A stretch of 64,000 bases of DNA from Saccharopolyspora ipomoeae. Its GTDB lineage: Bacteria; Actinomycetota; Actinomycetes; Mycobacteriales; Pseudonocardiaceae. Positions 7,898 through 16,193 of the stretch are shown piece after piece. Under the pieces are notes generated by a model. The model was not told where the DNA came from, did not search any database, and worked only from the letters and a program-made list of their open reading frames with translations. Each line of letters begins with the position of its first letter. The first letter of the stretch is position 1. Location: assembly GCF_029952525.1 (NCBI RefSeq), contig NZ_JASAOF010000021.1:1-64000 (forward strand). Direction: 5' to 3'. The translations under genes were made by a program, and so were the position numbers.

Positions 7898-9844
7898 ATG
7901 AGCGACCTCAAGCCCTCATCAGTGGACACGACGCCCCTGATCCGTGAGATCTCCGACGAGCAGTTCCAGGCGGCGTACGGCTGTGATCGGTTCACCGCAG
8001 CGGTGCTGGTGAACCGGCTGAAGTACGCGGTGGGGCACATGGCCACCGCTTTCCTGCGGGAGGCGTTCTCGCCGATCATCCGGGACTGGTACGACTTCGC
8101 CTGCACGATCAGCGGACCACCGGAGCAGGACTACCGGATGGCTGTGGTCAGCAACAGCCTCACCCCGTTCCTCGGGACGATGCCCGATGCCTGCCGCAAT
8201 GCCGTCGAGGAGTTCGGTCCGGAGAACCTCTCGCCAGGTGATGTGTTGATCTGCAACGACCCGTATCGCGGCGGAACTCACGTCAACGACGTGCTGTTCA
8301 CCCGGCCGGTGTTCGTCGACGGCGCCATCGTGGCGTTCGTGAACATGCGCGCCCATCAGCTCGACATGGGCGGCACCGTCCCGGGCGGGTTCTCCGCGAC
8401 CAAGACGAATGTCTACGAGAACGGCGTGGTGATCCCGCCGGTGCTGCTGTGGTCGAAGGATGAGCCGGTGCGCTCGTCCTTCAGCCTCATCTTCGACAAC
8501 ACGCGTTGGGGTTCGATGTTGCTGCCGGACTTCAAGAGCATGCACCAGCAGCTGCAGCTCGGTGAACGGCTGGTGCGCGAGAACATCGACCGGTACGGGC
8601 TCGCCGCCTTTCTCGGGTCGCTGAACTACGCCTGCGACACCTCGGCGGAACGGATGCGCGAAGCGCTCGCCGACATCCCTGACGGGGACTACACCGGTAG
8701 CGCGACCGTTGACGCCGACGGCCTTGACGACACCATCGACTACACCGTGCACGTGACCCTGCGCAAGCGCGGCAAGCACGTCGAGGCGGACCTTTCGGGC
8801 ACTTCCGGACAGGCTCGCACCTGCATCAACTGCGGCATCTCCGACGCGAAAACAGCGTTGGGGGTGGCCTTGACGATGCTGCTCGATCCGGAAATTCCGT
8901 TCACCTCCGGTACCTGGCGCCACGTGGACCTGGTCGCCCCACCCGGAACACTTCTGACGGCCCTGCCTCCAGAAGGCGCTCCCATGATGTTCTGGGAAGC
9001 CTCGGGGGCACTGATCGCAGCCATCTTCAACGCCCTGAACCCGGTGTTGGGCGCCAATGCGGTGGCCGGCGACTACGGCTCGACGAACACGCACAACGCC
9101 AGCGGTGTTCGTCCCGACGGAACGTACTGGACGAGCGCGACGCAGTGCGGCGGCGAACACGGTCCGTGGGGCGCCACCAAGGAGGGCGACGGGGACAGCT
9201 ACACCGTGTTGTTCAACCTGAACAACCTGGATCCGGCGACCGAGACGATCGAGCATGATTCGCCGATCGTGCTGCTCCGCAAGGAGCACGCGATGGACAC
9301 CGGCGGACCCGGGAAGCACCGAGGAGGCGCGGCCAACCTCAAGGACTCGCTGTGGCTGACCGATGCGGAGCAGCACTTGTCGCCATTCCGGACCAAGGAG
9401 CCCAGCGGCGTCGGTGCCAACGGGGGCGAAGCCGGCCCGACCGGCGCGATGTGGGTCTTCCCGCCGGAAGGTGAAGCGCTGGAGGGACTGGTCGGGGTGA
9501 CGCCGGAGATCTACGCCCGCAGCGTGCCGGTGGCCGGTGTCCTCGATCCGGACACGAAGGTGCTGGACCCCGAGAGCGGGAAGTACCACTACTTCGCAAG
9601 CCAGAAGCCTTGGAAGACCAAGGCCGGTTCGGTGCTTCGTTGCTTGACCAACGGAGGCGGAGGTTGGGGCGCTCCGTTCGAGCGCGACCCGCGGAAGGTC
9701 CTCGCTGACGTGCGGGACGAGTACGTCAGTCCCGAAGGCGCGGCTCGTGACTACGGCGTTGTCGTGGTGGGCGATCCCCATTACGACCCCGAAGGGCTCC
9801 GAGTGGATGAGCAGGCCACCGCCGAGCTCCGCTCACGAGGTTGA
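7898..9844 (+). CDS. HyuB-family subunit (acetone/acetophenone carboxylase or hydantoinase type), copy 1
   Basis: A 648-residue hydantoinase B/oxoprolinase family protein. The typical segments are visible: ICNDPYRGGTHVNDVLFTRP, RAHQLDMGGTVPGG, the D-S-P-I-V-L-L-R-K-E-H-A-M-D-T-G-G-P-G-K-H-R-G-G block, and GGGGWGAPFERDPRKVLADV near the end. It forms the catalytic complex with the upstream HyuA, from whose stop it is separated by 3 bases; GGAGGAAATGAGCC supplies the ribosome site. In acetone carboxylase the corresponding alpha subunit holds the metal site where carboxylation occurs. Together with the zinc-ribbon protein this makes a three-gene module repeated at 19730-24006 in a different gene order. 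Confidence 0.88.
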   Translation: MSDLKPSSVDTTPLIREISDEQFQAAYGCDRFTAAVLVNRLKYAVGHMATAFLREAFSPIIRDWYDFACTISGPPEQDYRMAVVSNSLTPFLGTMPDACRNAVEEFGPENLSPGDVLICNDPYRGGTHVNDVLFTRPVFVDGAIVAFVNMRAHQLDMGGTVPGGFSATKTNVYENGVVIPPVLLWSKDEPVRSSFSLIFDNTRWGSMLLPDFKSMHQQLQLGERLVRENIDRYGLAAFLGSLNYACDTSAERMREALADIPDGDYTGSATVDADGLDDTIDYTVHVTLRKRGKHVEADLSGTSGQARTCINCGISDAKTALGVALTMLLDPEIPFTSGTWRHVDLVAPPGTLLTALPPEGAPMMFWEASGALIAAIFNALNPVLGANAVAGDYGSTNTHNASGVRPDGTYWTSATQCGGEHGPWGATKEGDGDSYTVLFNLNNLDPATETIEHDSPIVLLRKEHAMDTGGPGKHRGGAANLKDSLWLTDAEQHLSPFRTKEPSGVGANGGEAGPTGAMWVFPPEGEALEGLVGVTPEIYARSVPVAGVLDPDTKVLDPESGKYHYFASQKPWKTKAGSVLRCLTNGGGGWGAPFERDPRKVLADVRDEYVSPEGAARDYGVVVVGDPHYDPEGLRVDEQATAELRSRG

Positions 9845-9916
9845 TCACGCGGCCGGAGTGGCTCCGAGCGGGCATTCCGGCCGCACTGAGCTGAAACGAA
9901 TTGAGGAGTGAATCCA

Positions 9917-10651
9917 ATGGCTTCCGCAGCCGTTCCCACGTCGAATGATCGGAACCTCTTTTTCGCGTGGAGTACTTACACGTCGGACTACGACACGTAC
10001 GCCAAGTGGTACGACGAGGAGCACATCCCGCAGGTCATGGACGCGCCGGGAATCCTGGGAGCACAGCGGTTCGTGATCGCTGACACCAAACCGCTTCCCG
10101 GGGTGCGTTCGCTGGACTTCGGACATCTTGCGCTCTACGAGATGGAAGGGTCAGCGCAGGGCTTCCGGGAGGAGGTGAAGCGGAAGCTGATCTCGCAGGA
10201 GATGGTCCTTCCCGACTACATGGTGCAGCCCTTCAAAGCATTGTTCCTCAAATCGGTCAGTTCCCCGTTCTACTCCGCCTCGTTCGAAGAGGCTGACAGC
10301 CTCGACGACCGGCACATGTTCTTCGCCTGGAGTCGGCACACAGGAGACGACAAGACGTTCGCGAAGTGGTACGACGAGGAGCACATCCCGCAGATCATGT
10401 CCGCACCTGGTGTGCTGCGTGCTGAGCGCTTCGAGGTTTCCGAGGTGAAACCCCTGCCTGGGGTGGAAGCACTCGATCTGGGACACCTCGCGATCTATGA
10501 GACCGCGGGTGACCTGGGGGGCTTCCGCGAGGAGGTCAAGCGGCAGCTGGTCTCGGGTGAAATGGTGATTCCGGACTTCATGATCAGCCCCTTCTCGACG
10601 ATGTTCCTGAAGCCGGTCAGCCCCTTCTTCCTCCCCAAGACCGGAACCTGA
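9917..10651 (+). CDS. Tandemly duplicated EthD-like (dimeric alpha-beta barrel) protein
   Basis: A 244-residue protein made of two near-identical halves of about 105-110 residues. Each half contains FFAWS, then KWYDEEHIPQ(V/I)M, then LPGV..LD(F/L)GHLA(L/I)YE, then GFREEVKR and a closing F(L)K(S/P)VS. The W-Y-x-x-E-H-x-P pattern is typical of EthD and related ferredoxin-like alpha-beta barrel proteins, which act as accessory factors, isomerases or decarboxylases in degradation pathways. A fused tandem pair mimics the homodimer usually needed to build the barrel. ATG 9917 is chosen because GAGGAG lies 8 bases upstream; the GTG at 9908 overlaps that site. It sits between HyuB and aldehyde dehydrogenase in the same operon. 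No specific activity can be assigned. Confidence 0.8.
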   Translation: MASAAVPTSNDRNLFFAWSTYTSDYDTYAKWYDEEHIPQVMDAPGILGAQRFVIADTKPLPGVRSLDFGHLALYEMEGSAQGFREEVKRKLISQEMVLPDYMVQPFKALFLKSVSSPFYSASFEEADSLDDRHMFFAWSRHTGDDKTFAKWYDEEHIPQIMSAPGVLRAERFEVSEVKPLPGVEALDLGHLAIYETAGDLGGFREEVKRQLVSGEMVIPDFMISPFSTMFLKPVSPFFLPKTGT

Positions 10652-10751
10652 TGGCCGGCTCTGAGCGCGAGTCCTGCCCAAACCGGGTGTGATCACGAAC
10701 AGGCCGCGCCTTCCCGTGTGACGTATCGGCTGAACTGAGGAACGACAACTG

Positions 10752-12218
10752 ATGAGTGAACTGAAGGTAGCCGGGGTGACCGTGCCTCATGCGGATGCGA
10801 TTTATGTCGGTGGTGACTGGATATCCGCCACAGGCCGACCGTTTCACGTCGTCTCGCCCAGTACGGAGGAATCCGTCGGTGAGGTACGGCTGCCTGCAGC
10901 CGAGGAAGCCGACACGGCGGTCGCAGCCGCGCACGAGCAGGGACGTGACGCGTGGGGGAGCATGTCCGTCACCGCTCGGGTAGCGGTCTGCACGCGGTTC
11001 TGCGAGCGCCTGGAGGATCGTCTCGAGGACTTGGGCGCCGTATGGGCCGTCGAGGCCGGGATGCCCGTGCGCTACAGCGGCACCCTTCACAAGTACGGGG
11101 CTGTGGCTGCGTGGCGGTCCGCTCTCGACTCCGCCGAGGACGCTCTGCGGTCCGACGTGCGTTCCTCGCCGTTGGGTGAGGTAGTGGTCCAGCGGGAACC
11201 AGTCGGTGTGGTGCTCGCGATCATGGCCTACAACGGTCCGCTGGTCACGGTTGCGACCAAGGTTCTGCCGGCTCTGCTGGCCGGGTGTCCAGTCATCGTG
11301 AAGGCCGCGGAGGAGTCCCAGCTCACGATGCGGATCGTCGCCGAGTGCGCAGCGGATGCTGGCTTTCCGAGTGGAGTGCTGAGCATCCTGTGCAGCGATG
11401 TCGCGGTAGCGGAAAGGCTCACTGCGGATCCGCGCGTGGACATGGTGTCGTTGACCGGTGGGCGAAACGCAGCTCAGGAGATCATCGAGAACACCCGCGG
11501 TCGTTTCGCCCGCACGCACTTGGAACTCGGTGGGAAGTCCCCGGCGCTGATCCTCGACGACGCACCGATCGATCGGGTGTTGAAATCGTTGGTGCCGGGG
11601 GCCACTGGCGGAACGGGACAGGTCTGCGCGCTGCTGTCTCGAGTGCTCGTGTCCGAACGTCGGCACGATGAGCTCGTCGAACAGATGCGCGCAGCCTGGC
11701 AGGACCTGCGGATCGGTGATCCGCTCGACCCGAAGACCCGGGTGGGGCCCCTGCTGAACCGGGTCGCGCGTGAGCGGACCGAAGGTTTCGTGGAGCGCGC
11801 GATCGCAGCCGGCGGACAGGTCGTCTCCGGCGGTCGTCGGCCTCCTGAGTTGGACAAGGGCTTCTACTACGAGCCCACGCTGGTCACGGAGGTCGCCCCG
11901 GACGCTGAGGTGGTTCAGGACGAGGTGTTCGGGCCGGTCACGGTCGTGCAGACCTATCGGGATTTGGAGGACGGGATCAGGCTGGCCAACGACACCGGTT
12001 TCGGTCTGGCTTCCTCCGTCTACACCACCGACCGGGCGGTCGCGCTGGAGGTGGCTTCAGCGGTCGTGGCGGGCTCGGTGGCGATCAACACCTTCGGGCC
12101 CAGCGTGACCGCCCCCTTCGGCGGGCGGAAGGGATCCGGCTGGGGGCGGGAGTCGGGGCCTGAAGGGATCCAGGAGTTCACCGAGCTCAAACAGGTCGTG
12201 ATCGGCCCAGGTGTATGA
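10752..12218 (+). CDS. NAD(P)-dependent aldehyde dehydrogenase, copy 1
   Basis: A 488-residue member of the aldehyde dehydrogenase superfamily. The catalytic Cys lies in GGTGQVCALLSRVLV. The general-base region is HLELGGKSPALILDD. The cofactor region has AIMAYNGPLVTVATKVLPAL, and the C-terminal FGGRKGSGWGRESGPEG segment is typical. GAGGAA precedes the ATG by 9 bases. It lies in the carboxylase operon ahead of an acyl-CoA synthetase, so oxidation of a semialdehyde or aldehyde to the acid that is then activated is a reasonable pathway reading. Two further aldehyde dehydrogenases (26063 and 46065) lie in this window. Substrate not determinable. Confidence 0.93.
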   Translation: MSELKVAGVTVPHADAIYVGGDWISATGRPFHVVSPSTEESVGEVRLPAAEEADTAVAAAHEQGRDAWGSMSVTARVAVCTRFCERLEDRLEDLGAVWAVEAGMPVRYSGTLHKYGAVAAWRSALDSAEDALRSDVRSSPLGEVVVQREPVGVVLAIMAYNGPLVTVATKVLPALLAGCPVIVKAAEESQLTMRIVAECAADAGFPSGVLSILCSDVAVAERLTADPRVDMVSLTGGRNAAQEIIENTRGRFARTHLELGGKSPALILDDAPIDRVLKSLVPGATGGTGQVCALLSRVLVSERRHDELVEQMRAAWQDLRIGDPLDPKTRVGPLLNRVARERTEGFVERAIAAGGQVVSGGRRPPELDKGFYYEPTLVTEVAPDAEVVQDEVFGPVTVVQTYRDLEDGIRLANDTGFGLASSVYTTDRAVALEVASAVVAGSVAINTFGPSVTAPFGGRKGSGWGRESGPEGIQEFTELKQVVIGPGV

Positions 12219-12287
12219 CACGACCCCGATGACCGCAGTGGCATCGCGGACGTGCACTTCGGAGAATTGGACGGGAGGCGACGCACC

Positions 12288-13865
12288 ATGAGCTTCAACT
12301 GGGTGCTGGACTCCGCGGTTGCCCAGATCCCGACCGCGGGGAGCGAGAATGTCGCGTTGAGCTTCGACGGACGCGACCGGTTGACGTACCGCGAGCTGCG
12401 CGAGAAGTCAATGAGGTACGCGCAGGGGCTGCGTGATCTGGGCCTGGCCGAGGGGGATCGGCTCGGGTTGTTGTTGTACAACGACCCGGAATACCTCCCG
12501 CTCTGCTTCGCAGCCATGCGCCTGGGCGTCATCCTGGTGCGGTTGAACTTTCGACTCGCACCAACTGAGCTCGAGTTCATCCTGAACGACTCCGGAAGCA
12601 AGGCGCTGATCGTCCATAGCAGCCTGCTGGAATCAGTGGAACCGATCCGCGAGACCATCGACGTTGAGACCTTCGTGGTGCTTCCGGACTCCGATCGCGA
12701 ACTTCCGCCTTGGTCTCTGCCGTTCGACGTCGTGCGCGACAAGCCGGTGCTCGAGAAGTGGCTGGATATTGGAGATGACCACGGCATCGCGTTGATCTAC
12801 ACCTCGGGCACCACCGGCTTGCCGAAGGGTGCGCTGTGGAATCACGGGAACACGGTCGGAACGGCTACTCTGCAGGCGTTGAAGTGGAGTTTTTCGCCGC
12901 GAACCGTTGCCCTGGTTCCCGGCCCCCTGTACCACGCCGGGGGCTTCGAGGCGGTGACTGCACCGGCACTGCTGAGTCACGGCAGAGCCGTGAGCCTGCC
13001 GTCCGGTAACTTCTCGATCGAACACCTCTTGGACGTGATCCGGGCTGAGGGGGTGACGGATTGCCTCCTGTTCGCGTTCATGCTCAACGACATGCTGCGG
13101 TTGGATGACCTGGAGGACCGGGTTCCTCCGTCTCTGACGCACCTCATCATCGGCGGGGACACGATGATGCCGTGGACGGTGGCTGAGGTGCGCAAGCGGA
13201 TGCCGCAGGTCCGCCTCACCCAGGTCTACGGGTTGACCGAGGGCGGCGCCATTTCCACGACGCTTGATGACGATGACTTCGATGAGCAGAGCAAGAGCGT
13301 CGGGCGCCCGCTTCCGATGACCGAGGCGAAGGTGATCAACCCCTACGGGGAGCCTGCTGAGGTCGGCGAGGTCGGCGAGATCGTGGTCCGCGGTACGGGC
13401 GTGTGCGCGGGCTACTGGCGACGGCCTGAAGCGACCGAGGCGACATTCGTCGACGGCTGGTGTCGCACGGGTGACTTGGGGTCGGTCAATGCGGAGGGGT
13501 TCCTCAGCCTGGGTGGGCGCGCGAAGGACATGATCCGCAGTGGTGGCGAGAACATCTACCCCGCGGAAGTCGAGCGGGTGCTGACCGCGCATCCCTCCGT
13601 GCAGGATTGCGCAGTGGTGGCGGTACCGGACCCGAAGTACAACGAGGTCGGATGCGCGGTCATCGTTCCAGTGCCGGGATCGGAGATCGACGAGAAGGCG
13701 CTCAGGGAGTTCTGCAGGGCGCAGATGGCCGCGTACAAGATTCCGAAGTACTTCGTGGCGCAGGACGAACTTCCTCGCAACGCTTCGGGAAAGATCCTCA
13801 AATACCGACTTCGCGAGCGGTACGAGAACGTCGTTTCAGAGGGTTCGCGGCCCGCGGGCCTGTGA
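12288..13865 (+). CDS. Acyl-CoA synthetase (AMP-forming ligase), copy 1
   Basis: A 525-residue ANL-superfamily enzyme. The P-loop-like AMP motif is ALIYTSGTTGLPKGALW. The substrate/ATP motif is TQVYGLTEGG. The adenylation hinge segment is WCRTGDLGSVNAEGFLSLGGR, followed by KDMIRSGGENIYPAEVE. The C-terminal lysine motif is LPRNASGKILKYRLRE. It should convert a carboxylic acid, ATP and CoA to acyl-CoA. The frame runs back to 12252, but ATG 12288 has GGGAGG upstream and starts at the usual position. Acetophenone carboxylase gene clusters also encode a ligase for the beta-keto acid product; this gene is in the equivalent position. Confidence 0.93.
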   Translation: MSFNWVLDSAVAQIPTAGSENVALSFDGRDRLTYRELREKSMRYAQGLRDLGLAEGDRLGLLLYNDPEYLPLCFAAMRLGVILVRLNFRLAPTELEFILNDSGSKALIVHSSLLESVEPIRETIDVETFVVLPDSDRELPPWSLPFDVVRDKPVLEKWLDIGDDHGIALIYTSGTTGLPKGALWNHGNTVGTATLQALKWSFSPRTVALVPGPLYHAGGFEAVTAPALLSHGRAVSLPSGNFSIEHLLDVIRAEGVTDCLLFAFMLNDMLRLDDLEDRVPPSLTHLIIGGDTMMPWTVAEVRKRMPQVRLTQVYGLTEGGAISTTLDDDDFDEQSKSVGRPLPMTEAKVINPYGEPAEVGEVGEIVVRGTGVCAGYWRRPEATEATFVDGWCRTGDLGSVNAEGFLSLGGRAKDMIRSGGENIYPAEVERVLTAHPSVQDCAVVAVPDPKYNEVGCAVIVPVPGSEIDEKALREFCRAQMAAYKIPKYFVAQDELPRNASGKILKYRLRERYENVVSEGSRPAGL

Positions 13866-13920
13866 GCGGGTGTAGAGCCTCGCTCGCACAGGCTCGTGAA
13901 GATAGGAAGGTGCTCCTGTT

Positions 13921-14736
13921 ATGACCCGTCCGACTGGAAGAAGGAATTCCGAGCTCGCGCTCGTTACTGGCGCGGCTGGGGGAGTGGGGTCCGCGACCGC
14001 GCGGCGTCTCGCCGAAGATGGTGCACGTGTCGCGATCACCGACATCAACGTCGAACGACTCAAGGTTCTTGCCGACGAGATCGGCGGGATCGCCCTGCCG
14101 GCCGACGGTACCAACGGGGAAGCGGTTCGCGATGTGGTCGCCCAGGCTGTGGCGGAGCTGGGTGGTCTGGACACTGTGATCGCGACTCAGGGAGCGGCGA
14201 TTGCTGGTACCGCGCGTCCGAAGCACGTGGACGCCTACCACAAGGCTCTCGACGTCAACTTGCACGGTTCGTACTACCTGGCCGGTGAGGTCATGCCGCA
14301 CCTGATCGAAAGTCAGGGGTCGTTGGTGCTCTTCGCCTCGACGGCGGGCCTCATCGCAGGCCCGCCCGGCACCGTCGGCTATACGGCGGCGAAGGCGGCC
14401 ATCATCGGTGTCACCCGCTGGTTGGCACGGGAGTACGGACCGCGGGGAGTGCAGGTCAACGCGGTGTGCCCCGGCTGGGTTCGGACGCCGCTCGGCGAAG
14501 GGGCCATGGCGCACCTGTCCGAGCGCGAGGGGATCACGGTCGATGAGGCCTATGCGATGACGGCACAGCACGTGCCCCTTCGTCGGGTGGCCGAGCCTGA
14601 GGAGATCGCCGGGTGCTGCACCTTCCTCGCGTCCGGCGATGCTTCGATGGTTACCGGGCACGTCTTGGTGGCCGATGGTGGTGGTGCTGCGGTCGACGCA
14701 TCAACGGTGGTGTTCGACGAAGCTCCGCAAGGCTAG
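13921..14736 (+). CDS. Short-chain dehydrogenase/reductase
   Basis: A 271-residue classical SDR: cofactor motif LVTGAAGGVGSATARRL, a variant of NNAG reading ATQGAA, a catalytic Ser region LFASTAG and the Tyr-Lys pair in GYTAAKAAIIG. It ends with the PEEIAGCCTFLAS...VTGHVLVADGG tail common to 3-oxoacyl-type reductases. GGAAGG precedes the ATG. Last gene of the plus-strand operon, 8 bases before a 19-bp terminator hairpin. Probably a 3-hydroxyacyl or alcohol dehydrogenase in the pathway; the substrate is not visible. Confidence 0.9.
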   Translation: MTRPTGRRNSELALVTGAAGGVGSATARRLAEDGARVAITDINVERLKVLADEIGGIALPADGTNGEAVRDVVAQAVAELGGLDTVIATQGAAIAGTARPKHVDAYHKALDVNLHGSYYLAGEVMPHLIESQGSLVLFASTAGLIAGPPGTVGYTAAKAAIIGVTRWLAREYGPRGVQVNAVCPGWVRTPLGEGAMAHLSEREGITVDEAYAMTAQHVPLRRVAEPEEIAGCCTFLASGDASMVTGHVLVADGGGAAVDASTVVFDEAPQG

Positions 14737-14743
14737 CGGGGGA

Positions 14744-14798
14744 GAAGCCGAGGCGGGGTTGGGGCGTCGTTGTGAGGCTCCAGCCCCGCCTCGGCTTC
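14744..14798. terminator. Bidirectional hairpin terminator
   Basis: A 19-bp stem (left arm 14744-14762, right arm 14780-14798, one G-U-type pair, core GCCGAGGCGGGG) with a 17-base loop. It lies between the convergent SDR (+) and AraC (-) genes, so it can serve both strands. There is no U-tract, as is common in actinobacteria. Confidence 0.85.
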
Positions 14799-14836
14799 GG
14801 CAGGCCCAGGCTTAGATCTTTCCCGGCAGCCTCAGC

Positions 14837-15823
14837 TCAGCCACGCCCGCTGCGTGCGGTCTCCGAGGGAAGACATCCGAAACGGTCGCGATATTGGTGC
14901 GCGAACCGCCCGGGGTGGTAGAAACCCCACCTCGCGGCGACCTCGGTGACCGACGCCGCGCCTGCTACCAGCTCGCAGTGCACCCGGTCCAGTCGTACTT
15001 CGCGGAGATAGGCAGTCGGCGACATTCCGACCGTTTCGCGGAAGCCCACCTGGAGCGTGCGTGGGCTGAGAGCCGCCATCGCTGCGAGGTCCGCGGTGGT
15101 GATCTGCTGGTCGGGGTTCCGGTCGATGTAGTTGATGATCTCCCGGATCTTCGAGCGGGGGGTGTGCGCGGGCTTGTGATCGAGCTCGGGGGTCAGCTGG
15201 CTCGGGATCGTCATGAGCAGCTGAGTCATGAGGGCGGACTCCAGCTCTTGGCAAGCGGCGGGGAGCGTGCCGAGACCTCCTGGTCTCGCCAGCTCTGCGT
15301 AGAGGAAGCCGGCCGTGGCGACGAGCGCCCGGCCGGTGCTGGAGGTGATGTCGAAGGTGAGATCGAAGTCGACTCCGTTTGCCACCGGGTGCCCTGAGAG
15401 TTTGGCGGCGTGGGTCTCCAGCAGGTTCTTGGGGAGCTTGAGGTGGTACTGCCAGGAGTCCGCGCTCCAGGCCACCATGACGGGAGCCTGTGGCAGGAAA
15501 GCGACTCCGGCCTCTCCGGCTGTGAAGGTTCTGCTGCGGCCGTTCTGCTCAACCGTGCTCACGCCTGACCCGGGCAGGTTGACGTGGTAGCACAGCTGCA
15601 TCGGGGGGCCGTAGAGCACCGCGTCCGCGCCGTAGGTCATGCGTCCGATCGTCAGACGTGGCGACGGGACGACGTCGAGGTGGAAGTCGAGGCTTCGGGA
15701 CCCTTGAATGTGCAGCTCGTGGTTGGCGAAGGTTCTCGTCACGTGATCTTGGGCGAGGTCGAGGTCCGCTGTGTGGAGGTTGAGCGGTCGCCTGTGGTCA
15801 ACCTGCTGCTCCTTCTGGTCCAC
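14837..15823 (-). CDS. AraC-family transcriptional regulator (second paralogue)
   Basis: A 328-residue AraC/XylS regulator with an N-terminal ligand-sensing domain (SPRLTIGRMTYGAD, SADSWQYHLKLPKNLLETHA) and a C-terminal HTH pair (TTADLAAMAALSPRTLQVG and SVTEVAARWGFYHPGRFA). It resembles the regulator at 791-1825 over its full length, pointing to a duplication. The open frame extends to 15865, but GTG 15823 has a strong GGGAGG five bases upstream and is preferred. It is convergent with the carboxylase operon, and an AT-rich palindrome lies 47 bases upstream of its start. Confidence 0.9.
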   Translation of the reverse strand: MDQKEQQVDHRRPLNLHTADLDLAQDHVTRTFANHELHIQGSRSLDFHLDVVPSPRLTIGRMTYGADAVLYGPPMQLCYHVNLPGSGVSTVEQNGRSRTFTAGEAGVAFLPQAPVMVAWSADSWQYHLKLPKNLLETHAAKLSGHPVANGVDFDLTFDITSSTGRALVATAGFLYAELARPGGLGTLPAACQELESALMTQLLMTIPSQLTPELDHKPAHTPRSKIREIINYIDRNPDQQITTADLAAMAALSPRTLQVGFRETVGMSPTAYLREVRLDRVHCELVAGAASVTEVAARWGFYHPGRFAHQYRDRFGCLPSETARSGRG

Positions 15824-15869
15824 GGTGACCTCCCTGCATGACGTGCAAGTGTTCCTCAAAACCATTATC

Positions 15870-15882
15870 GATATAATATATC
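15870..15882. promoter_or_regulatory. AT-rich palindrome (GATAT-AAT-ATATC) upstream of AraC gene
   Basis: A perfect 5-bp inverted repeat with a 3-base spacer in an otherwise GC-rich context, 47 bases upstream of the GTG start of the minus-strand AraC gene. It can supply the -10 region. It is a member of the recurring AT-rich element class seen at many promoters in this window. Confidence 0.5.
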
Positions 15883-16193
15883 CGAGATCAAGCTTGTTGG
15901 CGCTTGTTCGCCGCCAATCCGGGTTGTTCGTTTCCCCAGGTCACGCTCTCGGAAGGCGGTGCGTACTGTGCTGTCAGCGTTGACTGCGTGACCGGGTTCC
16001 ACGTACCCCTTGAACCGCTGAACCGTCGTGGCGGCCGTCGCCCGAGGCCCTGCATCCGTCGGTTGGGTGCGTACGGGCAGTCCTGTCTCTCACGTTGCTC
16101 GACTTCGCGGAGTCTGGCCCGGGAGCTGTCCGGTGTGTCTGAAGTGTGCGCTGGCCCGCGCCACGAGCGAGGGCTGATATCTCATTGTCACGC
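15883..16193. other. Interval without a recognised gene
   Basis: About 310 bases between the AraC promoter and the end of the CoxL-like gene. Frames here have no recognisable motif or ribosome site, so I see nothing that supports a gene. Confidence 0.4.

Noticed and set aside
7919-9781. 620-codon open frame on the minus strand opposite HyuB
   Set aside because: Mirror of a high-GC coding sequence; the composition (many His, Arg, Val, Asp) and lack of motifs mark it as an antisense shadow.
5846-9844. Straightforward hydantoinase or 5-oxoprolinase annotation
   Set aside because: Possible from the family alone, but the adjacent zinc-ribbon protein, aldehyde dehydrogenase and CoA ligase fit a ketone carboxylase better; kept as the alternative only.
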